NCBI GenBank assembly: GCA_000494145.1
Contig: AWOE01000019.1
Location: forward strand, 5,493-11,995
Reading direction: 5' to 3'
From: Candidatus Calditenuaceae archaeon JGI OTU-1
GTDB lineage: Archaea > Thermoproteota > Nitrososphaeria_A > Caldarchaeales > Calditenuaceae
DNA length: 6,503 bases
Positions 1 to 4,459 of this stretch are shown here, one piece after another. The first letter of the stretch is position 1. Every line of letters begins with the position of its first letter. Position numbers and translations under genes: made by a program. The notes under the pieces are model-generated. The model saw only the letters and a list, made by a program, of their open reading frames with translations, searched no databases and was not told the origin of the DNA.

Positions 1-456
1 GAAGTAGCTCGGGATCAGCATCAGCTCCCAGAAGACGTAGAAGAGGAAGAGGTTCGTCACGAGGACGACGCCCAACATCCCGCCGACGAAGAGCATGAGC
101 AGAGCGTAGTAGGCCTCGAGGCCGCGCTCCTTCTCCATGTACCTCGAGGAGTAAACGCTGGCGAGGAAGCCGACGAGGGCGATCAGCGTCAGGAACAGGA
201 GGCTCAGGCCGTCGAGCCGGAAGCCGATCGAGAGGCCGAGCTGGGGGAGCCACGGGTACGACTCCTCGACCACCGTGCCGGACGCGACGCGGAGGGCGTT
301 GAGGGCGGTCAGGGCGAGCACGACGCCGAGCACCGTGTGGGAGATAAGCTCCGATGCCCTGTGACCCGCTATCCGTCCGTACAGGAAAGCGAGCGGGGCC
401 AAACTCACTGGAAGGGCCACCGTGAGCAGCAACGAGGGCATCTCCAGCTCGATCAT
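1..456 (-). CDS. nuoM: NuoM-like proton-translocating membrane subunit (N-terminal part, runs off left edge)
   Basis: Reading the minus strand from ATG 456-454 gives 152 codons without a stop up to base 1, so the gene continues outside the window. The product is almost entirely hydrophobic. It carries the hallmark of the NuoM/ND4 branch of antiporter-like subunits near residues 140-152 (FYVFWELMLIPSYF), which resembles the E. coli NuoM segment with its conserved TM5 glutamate; the Glu here is residue 144. Before it come a segment typical of these proteins (RLDGLSLLFLTLIALVGFL, about residues 80-98) and a Tyr/Arg-rich loop. In complex I and related Fpo or membrane-bound hydrogenase complexes this subunit forms one of the proton or cation channels in the membrane arm. 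Which complex it belongs to cannot be told, because no neighbouring subunit is in view. An alternative ATG lies at 441-439. The TATA box at 478-490 fits a leaderless start at 456, making this the first gene of its transcript. Confidence 0.8.
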   Translation of the reverse strand, partial: MIELEMPSLLLTVALPVSLAPLAFLYGRIAGHRASELISHTVLGVVLALTALNALRVASGTVVEESYPWLPQLGLSIGFRLDGLSLLFLTLIALVGFLASVYSSRYMEKERGLEAYYALLMLFVGGMLGVVLVTNLFLFYVFWELMLIPSYF

Positions 457-477
457 TCAGGGATCGGCGAGCCTCCG

Positions 478-490
478 TTTATTTAACTCC
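478..490 (-). promoter_or_regulatory. Archaeal TATA box (box A with BRE-like purines) for the NuoM-like gene
   Basis: On the minus strand the sequence is GGAGTTAAATAAA: a purine-rich BRE-like stretch followed by an AT box centred near 482. That centre is about 26 nt upstream of the ATG at 456, the usual TATA-to-transcription-start distance in archaea, so a leaderless mRNA is expected. The box stands out in an otherwise GC-rich region. Confidence 0.65.
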
Positions 491-629
491 GAACCGGAGC
501 GTTTGCGGTGACGGGCCGCAGGCGTCCCGCCGGAGATTGGCCAAAGACCTGAGATCTGCTGGGCTGGGCTTTGAGCCACGCCGATGTTCTAAAGGCTTTT
601 TTCAATTCCGGCAATGAGCTGGAGACAAT

Positions 630-691
630 TTCTGGTGACCCGGAAATAATACGACTAGAACACACATTCTGGAGGCGGTAGATTTTTCTGG
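630..691 (+). repeat. Three direct copies of TTCTGG upstream of the pilin-like operon
   Basis: TTCTGG occurs at 630-635, 667-672 and 686-691, each preceded by A/T-rich bases and followed by a G-containing stretch (GTGACC, AGGCGG, GACCTT). The spacing is 37 and 19 nt. Their position just upstream of an operon start would suit regulator half-sites, but a 6-mer recurring three times may be chance. Confidence 0.25.
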
Positions 692-705
692 GACCTTTTT
701 CCAGT
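681..705 (+). promoter_or_regulatory. Candidate promoter and hairpin before the pilin-like operon
   Basis: GATTTTT at 681-687 lies about 30 nt before the GTG start at 714, the right distance for a TATA element driving a near-leaderless transcript. An upstream alternative is AAATAATA at 644-651, which would leave a leader of about 40 nt. A 6-bp inverted repeat (CTGGGA at 689-694 against TTCCAG at 700-705, one G-T pair, 5-nt loop) overlaps the presumed initiation region and could be an operator or RNA hairpin. GGAGG at 671-675 is too far upstream to serve the GTG at 714. Confidence 0.35.
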
Positions 706-713
706 TAATAGAT

Positions 714-1145
714 GTGAACGGCGGGGACAGGAGAAGGAAGGTTGCGTTCCTGCTGCTGGCGCTGGCGGCGGTGATGGCGGTGACGTCGGCGGCATTGGCA
801 GTGCAGATAGGCCTCACCTCGGACGCCATAGATCAGCTCGGAGGGACTGCTCGGGTCAGTGTCGACTGCCCGGCCTACTCGTGCCAGATCACTAGGGTCA
901 AGTGGACCCTGACGTCGAGCTACCCGTATGAAGTCGACCAGGTCAGAGTGGTGTGGCAGACGGCTTCTACCTCGGGAAGCTATACGGTCTACGTGACCTT
1001 GTTTGACAACAGCGGCAACCCCATATCCGGTGGCTACGCTACTCAGCCGGCCTCTTCATCACCTGTGACGACGGACGTGGATGTGGCGCCCAACGTCGCC
1101 CCCTCGCAAGTCTACTACGTCGAGATAGTGATAGTCCAGAACTAG
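714..1145 (+). CDS. Secreted TasA/AbpA-like small beta protein, candidate pilin (first of three paralogues)
   Basis: 143 aa from a GTG start; the nearby ATG at 712 is followed directly by TGA and is out of frame. The N-terminus is a classic Sec signal peptide: charged DRRRK (5-9), hydrophobic core 10-28 and likely cleavage after Ala-Leu-Ala (27-29), leaving a mature chain of about 114 residues. That chain has almost no predicted helix: alternating hydrophobic/Thr/Ser strands, an IDQLGG motif (39-44), a Cys pair (52 and 57) that may form a disulfide, a WTLTS...VRVVW pair of strands, then GSYTVYVTLFDNSG and a C-terminal strand ending YVEIVIVQN. The Gly-Ser-Tyr-Thr-Val pattern and the nearby signal peptidase resemble TasA-like filament subunits such as the Pyrobaculum bundling pilin. 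No N-glycosylation sequon is present. There is no type IV prepilin site, so class III prepilin processing is unlikely. The filament role is inferred; the secreted beta fold is well supported. Confidence 0.7.
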   Translation: MNGGDRRRKVAFLLLALAAVMAVTSAALAVQIGLTSDAIDQLGGTARVSVDCPAYSCQITRVKWTLTSSYPYEVDQVRVVWQTASTSGSYTVYVTLFDNSGNPISGGYATQPASSSPVTTDVDVAPNVAPSQVYYVEIVIVQN

Positions 1146-1147
1146 CC

Positions 1148-1585
1148 ATGAGAACTGCGATAACCGCCCTCTTCCTTTTTCTATTCGTTATTACCCTCTT
1201 GATGGCGGCTTATTCGGTAAACATTCCCCTCGTATCCGTGGACCCGGTGGCGGCAAAGCCCGAGATGGTCTACGTCCTCGATAAGAACAACCGGGGAATC
1301 GACCGGAACGAGGTCAGGTCGGTTACCCTGACCCTGTCGGGGACGACCGTCTCGGGAGCGACGGTAGTGTTCCACAAGAGGAATCCCGCCATTTATTCTA
1401 TTCGTACCACCGTCATGCTGCTCGACGAAGGTGGGAGTACCATATCAATGGGAACTGTATGCGGGTTTTACACTGGAACGGGACTCAAAACCGCCATAAT
1501 CACCGGCTTCTCGCCTCCCGTCTCGATCGACGAGGTCTACAGAGTTAACGTCGAGATCGCGTATGTGGTCGACTGTTTTGCGTGA
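1148..1585 (+). CDS. Secreted small beta protein, divergent paralogue of its neighbours (candidate minor pilin)
   Basis: 145 aa, ATG start two bases after the previous stop, so co-transcribed and probably translationally coupled. The signal peptide has Arg2, a hydrophobic core at about 5-20 and possible cleavage after Ala-Tyr-Ser (21-23). The mature part aligns by eye with the preceding protein: RSVTLTLSG, a middle strand pair, TTVMLLDEGGSTIS against YTVYVTLFDNSGNPIS, and a closing VYRVNVEIAYV against VYYVEIVIV. It lacks the QLGG motif, is richer in charged residues (e.g. DKNNRGIDRNEVR at 45-57) and has two cysteines (105 and 143) placed differently from those of its neighbour. Divergence in charge and disulfide layout would suit a minor subunit, cap or base rather than the bulk filament protein, but that is inference. 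No enzymatic motif is visible. Confidence 0.62.
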   Translation: MRTAITALFLFLFVITLLMAAYSVNIPLVSVDPVAAKPEMVYVLDKNNRGIDRNEVRSVTLTLSGTTVSGATVVFHKRNPAIYSIRTTVMLLDEGGSTISMGTVCGFYTGTGLKTAIITGFSPPVSIDEVYRVNVEIAYVVDCFA

Positions 1586-1591
1586 TGAGAC

Positions 1592-1981
1592 ATGGTCAGA
1601 TCCCTGCTCCCGCTCCTCCTCGTCCTCCTCGCCTCCTCGGTAGCCTATGCTGCGGCCCTGATGGCTGTGAGCGGCGACATAAGCCAGCTCGGGGGTGGGG
1701 AGGCGCCGGTAAGCAGGTACCACGTGAGGGTGCTGTCGGCCTCGATAACCGTGAACAACAACGGCTTCAACAACCAGATAACTGGCGGGAGCGTCTTAGT
1801 CGCGTCCACCGTCCCAGGAACCTATGTCCTCACCATAACTGTCTCTTCTGGTGCGGCATCCCGCACGTATACGACGACCGTGTACCTTTCATCGACCCCC
1901 ACCACCATCTCATTCACGGTTACCCCACTACCCTACACGGCTCCGGGTGCGACGATCACTGTGAGGGCTGAGCCAGCTTGA
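1592..1981 (+). CDS. Secreted TasA/AbpA-like small beta protein, candidate pilin (third paralogue)
   Basis: 129 aa from ATG, six bases after the previous stop; the GTGATGA just upstream partly matches the archaeal anti-Shine-Dalgarno complement. The signal peptide is clear: Arg3, Leu/Val-rich core and Ala-Tyr-Ala (18-20) as the probable cleavage site, giving a mature chain of about 109 residues. It shares the ISQLGG motif (29-34) with the first protein and the same strand order: SASITVNNNGF, GSVLVAS, GTYVLTITVSSG, a Thr-rich strand and a final ATITVRAEPA. The mature part is very rich in Thr, Ser and Val, has no cysteine and few charges, as in a polymerising or surface-exposed beta protein. 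Its stop overlaps the signal peptidase start by 4 nt (TTGA), tying it most closely to that enzyme. It could be the main fibre subunit or an accessory; the sequence does not decide. Confidence 0.68.
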   Translation: MVRSLLPLLLVLLASSVAYAAALMAVSGDISQLGGGEAPVSRYHVRVLSASITVNNNGFNNQITGGSVLVASTVPGTYVLTITVSSGAASRTYTTTVYLSSTPTTISFTVTPLPYTAPGATITVRAEPA

Positions 1982-2658
1982 GGAGGATGCTCTTTTTCAT
2001 CCCCTTGCTGGCCGTCCTCGCGTACCTGCTCCTGCAGCAGCCGCCCCTCTCATTCTACTACGTCCTCACATCGAGCATGGAGCCCAACGTCCCCAGGGGC
2101 TCCCTCGTGGTCCTGGAGGCCTCTCCGCCGGATCTGGGCGACGTGGCGGCCTACGTCCTGGAGGTGCAGGGGAGGAGGTACGTGATACTCCACAGGGTCA
2201 CCGGGATCACCGCGGACGGAAGGTACGTCTTCTCGGCCGATGCGGGAGAGTCTTACAGCGTTGACCTCGTCGAGCCGGGGAGGGTTCTGGGCAGGATGCT
2301 CATCGCCATACCTTACCTCGGATACCTAGCTCCGTACGCGCCGCTGCTGTTGGGCCTCCTCCTCGTGATATTGCTGGTCCCCAGGAAGGTGAGGGAGCCC
2401 GTCGCTCCGGAGAAGGGCCCGGGCATCCTGCGGTACCTTCCGGCGATCCTGCTCCCCCTCACGCTCCTGCTGCCGGTGAAGGGACTCCCTGCGATGCTCG
2501 GGCCCCTGTATTTGGCGATCACCCTGCCGGTCTATGCGGCCACCTTGAAGCTCGAACGCCAGGTCCATTACTCCGACATCGTCTACGCCCTGCTGGCCGC
2601 CTCCGTCATAGTCTCGATCGATTTCGCGAAACTCTCCGCATTGCTCCAAGGACTATAA
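1978..2658 (+). CDS. Signal peptidase I, archaeal/SipW-like (family S26), with multi-pass C-terminal extension
   Basis: 226 aa. An N-terminal membrane helix (about 5-19) is followed by the catalytic-serine box TSSMEPNVPRGSLVVL, with nucleophile Ser33 before Met34. GDVAAY follows at 54-59, then ILHRV with His72, the general base of the archaeal/ER (Ser-His) class rather than the bacterial Ser-Lys class, then YVFSADAGES with Asp88 where most members read KGD. It should cleave Sec signal peptides on the outer face of the membrane. After the catalytic domain come about four further hydrophobic segments (roughly 117-135, 150-166, 171-190, 200-215), more than the minimal enzyme has. The start is TTG at 1978, overlapping the preceding stop as TTGA; ATG at 1987 (residue 4) is possible but abuts AGGAGG with no spacing. 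Its place as last gene behind three secreted substrates suggests a dedicated processing enzyme, as SipW is for TasA. The stop overlaps the convergent gene. Confidence 0.85.
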   Translation: MRRMLFFIPLLAVLAYLLLQQPPLSFYYVLTSSMEPNVPRGSLVVLEASPPDLGDVAAYVLEVQGRRYVILHRVTGITADGRYVFSADAGESYSVDLVEPGRVLGRMLIAIPYLGYLAPYAPLLLGLLLVILLVPRKVREPVAPEKGPGILRYLPAILLPLTLLLPVKGLPAMLGPLYLAITLPVYAATLKLERQVHYSDIVYALLAASVIVSIDFAKLSALLQGL

Positions 2659-4083
2659 TTTTACGGGGCGGAGAACCTCGCCGCACTCGGGGCAGACGGT
2701 GGCGTCCATCGGGACCTTATGGCCCTTGGAGCAGAGCCTCAGCGAGATCACCTCCTCCTGCTCCCCCGATTTCGCTTCGGGGGTCGCGCCTCTCCCCCTC
2801 TTAGGACTGTAAAACAGCAGGGTCCCTGTCCCTGCCACTGCGGCCACGAGGAGGCCGATGTTCACCCACTCGGGCTCGGTCGTGTACACCGCCTCAACCC
2901 TGATGGGACCGTCGACCTTCACCCTGATGGCGCCGTTCCTGTGCTCGAGCAGTCCTGGCGTGCCGACGAACCCGGCCAGCTTAGGCCTGAAGAAGACGTT
3001 GCCGGGCGGGTTCGGAACGGCCGTCAGCACGACCTCGGACCCCTCATCGTACCAGCCAGTCCCTCCGGTACCGTACCTGCCCCTGACCTCGACGTAGTAC
3101 TGCCGGACGTAGACCGCCTCTGCCCTGACGGGGGCCCTGACCTCGATCTCGAAGCTCTCCTGCTGCGGGAGGGCCGAGGTGTTCCATCCGGCGAACCTCA
3201 GCCTCACCTCGTTCTCCCTCAGGACCACGTGGCCGTCGACGGAGATCCTGACCTTCTCACCATCCGTAACCCAGCCGTCGAAGACCACGCCCCTCGGACC
3301 GGTGACGGTCACGCGGTGCTGGAGCTCGTAGACAGGCCTGATCACATGAGGCCCCCTGACCTCGAGGACTGCCACGTTCGAGACCGTCCTGCCCACTATG
3401 GCAGGGACCGAGCCGATCGACTCCCATTCCCTCAGGACGAGCCTCTTGCCCTCCGAGAGCTGGATCTCCATCGGCGCGCTCAGCAGGACCGTCTGCCCCG
3501 CCCGGTACCAGCCGCTGCCGTTAACGATCGTGTAGGGCGAGACGCCTAAGACGTAGTACTCCCTCTCGTAGACGGCCTCGATCCGAAGCGGCCTCGAGAC
3601 GTAGACCCGGTTGATGACGTTGAACGGGTTCTCGCCGATGCTCCAGCGGACGAACCGGAGCCTGACCCCTTCCGACTCGTAGTGCAGCTGCGGCGCCTCC
3701 AGCTCCAGAACCGTTCCCTCCTCGACCCAGAGCGACCTCCTCAGCGCCTCGAGCTCCGAGTCGATAACCACGAGGTACTCGGCCCGGTAAACGGCCACGA
3801 GGGCGCTGAACCCCATGAGCGTCACGCACGGGTCCCTCAGGGTCCAGTTCCAGCCGACGAACCTCAGCCTGGTGTCGACGTCCACGTACTGCACCGGCGG
3901 AGCGCAAACCGTCGTGCCCTCGGCGGCCCTCAGCGGTGTCCTCTCCGGGAGACCCTCGTAAAGCAGTGTGACGGGGTAGTTGGAGGTGATCAGGACGTGC
4001 CCGGGCTCGGCGCCAACGGCTGGGGACGTCAGCACGATAACGAGTAAAGCTCCAATTGCGGCCAACATCAGCGACGGCGGCAC
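2653..4083 (-). CDS. Secreted membrane-anchored protein with five InlB/Flg_new-like repeats and a cytoplasmic zinc ribbon
   Basis: 476 aa from GTG 4083-4081. Alternatives are TTG 4095 (adds an Arg to the signal n-region) and TTG 4161 (502 aa, less likely since a TATA-like box lies downstream of it). The signal peptide has core 6-20 and cleavage near AVGA (22-25). Five repeats of 73-80 residues follow (about 28-102, 103-175, 176-255, 256-328, 329-403). Most read as a Tyr/Val strand, a GWY or WV turn, an EG or AG step before a beta strand, RLRFxGW, then a closing IRVEAVY. This resembles divergent InlB-B/Flg_new_2 repeats of bacterial and archaeal surface proteins. Cys60 and Cys86 may form a disulfide in repeat 1, and three sequons (NWT, NGS, NTS) suit a glycosylated exterior. 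One TM helix (407-426) is followed by basic KRGRG and a ribbon with Cys451, His455, Cys464 and Cys467 (CSKGH...CPECG). Repeats outside and ribbon inside are inferred from the positive-inside rule. Exact function is unknown. Confidence 0.78.
   Translation of the reverse strand: MPPSLMLAAIGALLVIVLTSPAVGAEPGHVLITSNYPVTLLYEGLPERTPLRAAEGTTVCAPPVQYVDVDTRLRFVGWNWTLRDPCVTLMGFSALVAVYRAEYLVVIDSELEALRRSLWVEEGTVLELEAPQLHYESEGVRLRFVRWSIGENPFNVINRVYVSRPLRIEAVYEREYYVLGVSPYTIVNGSGWYRAGQTVLLSAPMEIQLSEGKRLVLREWESIGSVPAIVGRTVSNVAVLEVRGPHVIRPVYELQHRVTVTGPRGVVFDGWVTDGEKVRISVDGHVVLRENEVRLRFAGWNTSALPQQESFEIEVRAPVRAEAVYVRQYYVEVRGRYGTGGTGWYDEGSEVVLTAVPNPPGNVFFRPKLAGFVGTPGLLEHRNGAIRVKVDGPIRVEAVYTTEPEWVNIGLLVAAVAGTGTLLFYSPKRGRGATPEAKSGEQEEVISLRLCSKGHKVPMDATVCPECGEVLRPVKL
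2875..4002 (-). repeat. Five protein-level tandem repeats (about 75 residues each)
   Basis: The segment encodes five back-to-back beta modules of 75, 73, 80, 73 and 75 residues. Four end in a VY-x-x-[EQ]-like boundary: AVYRAE, AVYERE, PVYELQ and AVYVRQ; the fifth ends AVYTTE. The internal marker RLRF-x-[GR]-W is clear in repeats 1, 2 and 4 and degenerate in 3 (RLVLREW) and 5 (RPKLAGF). The copies have diverged strongly, so the duplication is old and not visible as DNA repeats. Confidence 0.65.
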
Positions 4084-4118
4084 CGACCTTAGCAACTCAT
4101 GATGTAGGATGACCAGCC

Positions 4119-4130
4119 CGTAGATAACTG
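4119..4130 (-). promoter_or_regulatory. Candidate TATA box for the repeat/zinc-ribbon protein gene
   Basis: The minus strand reads CAGTTATCTACG with an AT box centred near 4125. Initiation about 26 nt downstream would be near 4099, just ahead of the TTG (4095) and GTG (4083) start candidates and after the TTG at 4161. A second AT-rich stretch (GATTTTACTTT, about 4163-4172) is an alternative; initiation from it near 4143 would also exclude the 4161 start. Confidence 0.35.
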
Positions 4131-4232
4131 TACAACCCGCTTGCCTCGCATGCAACCGCAAAGTAAAATCCGGAGACTTTCACCCGACACATCGACATCT
4201 CTGTCCGGTCCATGAAGTTGACGGAGGCCGCG

Positions 4233-4236
4233 AAAA
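4233..4236 (-). terminator. Short T-run terminator after the tRNA gene
   Basis: Directly after the discriminator base the minus strand reads TTTT, then GC-rich sequence. A short T-run without a hairpin is a typical archaeal transcription end for a tRNA gene. It is only four bases, so read-through towards the downstream protein gene on the same strand remains possible. Confidence 0.4.
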
Positions 4237-4328
4237 TGGGGCCGGTGGGATTTGAACCCACGACCTCCCGGGTTCTCCTCCTTCAGGATCCCGAGCCGGG
4301 CGTCCACTCCATGCTAGACTACGGCCCC
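4237..4328 (-). tRNA. tRNA-Pro (anticodon CGG) with a 17-nt intron
   Basis: The minus strand folds into a full cloverleaf. The acceptor GGGGCCG pairs perfectly with CGGCCCC; D stem GTC/GAC (extended by a T-G pair); anticodon stem CCCGG/CCGGG; variable loop AGGTC; T arm GTGGG-TTCAAAT-CCCAC. The discriminator is A at 4237 and no CCA is encoded. The anticodon loop is CT-CGG-G followed by an intron and then C, so the anticodon CGG (4291-4293) reads proline codon CCG. The mature RNA would be 75 nt with the discriminator, before CCA addition. A box A lies upstream (4353-4363) and a T4 run downstream. It lies between divergent transcription units and is transcribed towards the repeat-protein gene. 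Confidence 0.93.
4273..4289 (-). other. tRNA-Pro intron at canonical position 37/38 (relaxed bulge-helix-bulge)
   Basis: On the minus strand the intron is ATCCTGAAGGAGGAGAA. It can fold with TCC/GGA closing a TGAA tetraloop. The central helix pairs loop bases CTC with intron GAG (three pairs plus a G-G mismatch), leaving 3-nt bulges GGA and AAC cut after their second bases. This is the geometry recognised by the archaeal splicing endonuclease, with one imperfect pair. Confidence 0.82.
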
Positions 4329-4352
4329 CTCGTCACACTCAGACCTGCTCCC

Positions 4353-4363
4353 TATTGAAATTT
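4353..4363 (-). promoter_or_regulatory. Box A (TATA) promoter of tRNA-Pro
   Basis: The minus strand reads AAATTTCAATA, centred near 4358 and flanked by GC-rich sequence. Initiation about 26 nt downstream would fall near 4332, only a few bases before the mature 5' end at 4328, as usual for archaeal tRNA genes. Confidence 0.6.
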
Positions 4364-4420
4364 GGCGGCAACCCTGGGACCTCCGACGGACCGAACAGTC
4401 ACCCTCGACTTCCCGCGGAT

Positions 4421-4432
4421 AAGGCTAAAATG
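4421..4432 (+). promoter_or_regulatory. Archaeal TATA box for the radical SAM/RadB-like unit
   Basis: AAGGCTAAAATG is a purine-rich BRE-like stretch followed by an AT box centred near 4428, about 32 nt before the ATG at 4460. The expected transcription start near 4454 gives an almost leaderless message, which fits the lack of a good ribosome binding site before this ATG. Confidence 0.55.
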
Positions 4433-4459
4433 AGAGGCTAACCCCCTCCTATCACTGGA

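Larger units (their letters stand above)
491..713. other. Intergenic region between divergent genes; possible small RNA, no gene identified
   Basis: About 220 bases without a convincing protein gene; short minus-strand frames here lack recognisable features. Visible elements are GC-rich inverted stretches at about 508-535 (CGGG...CCCG), a small GGCT-TTG-AGCC hairpin near 567-577, and a run of six T at 597-602 that would suit a plus-strand transcript end. The AT box near 478-486 could in principle also fire rightward, giving a transcript of about 95 nt from about 508 to 602. I found no C/D or H/ACA box pattern. The part after 640 contains AT-rich candidates for the promoter of the downstream operon (AAATAATA at 644-651; GATTTTT at 681-687). 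Confidence 0.3.

Noticed and set aside
483..829. Two short minus-strand frames (60 and 75 aa) before the pilin-like operon
   Set aside because: No promoter or ribosome site, low-complexity Ser/Ala/Arg composition, and one overlaps the start of a better supported plus-strand gene.
1582..1971. 129-aa plus-strand frame overlapping the third pilin-like gene
   Set aside because: Out-of-frame shadow rich in Pro, Arg, His and Gly; the 1592 frame has a signal peptide, a paralogue motif and operon spacing.
714..1981. Type IV pilin (class III signal) interpretation of the three small secreted proteins
   Set aside because: Cleavage-like sites follow the hydrophobic core (ALA, AYS, AYA) rather than preceding it, there is no conserved prepilin motif, and the operon carries signal peptidase I, not a prepilin peptidase.
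2719..3549. 276-aa plus-strand open frame
   Set aside because: Antisense shadow of the repeat/zinc-ribbon gene; composition dominated by Pro, Arg, Asp, Leu and His, with no domain, whereas the minus frame has a signal peptide, repeats, TM helix and zinc ribbon.
4089..4307. 72-aa minus-strand frame across the tRNA and the gap after it
   Set aside because: It runs through the tRNA gene and its intron and has no recognisable features.
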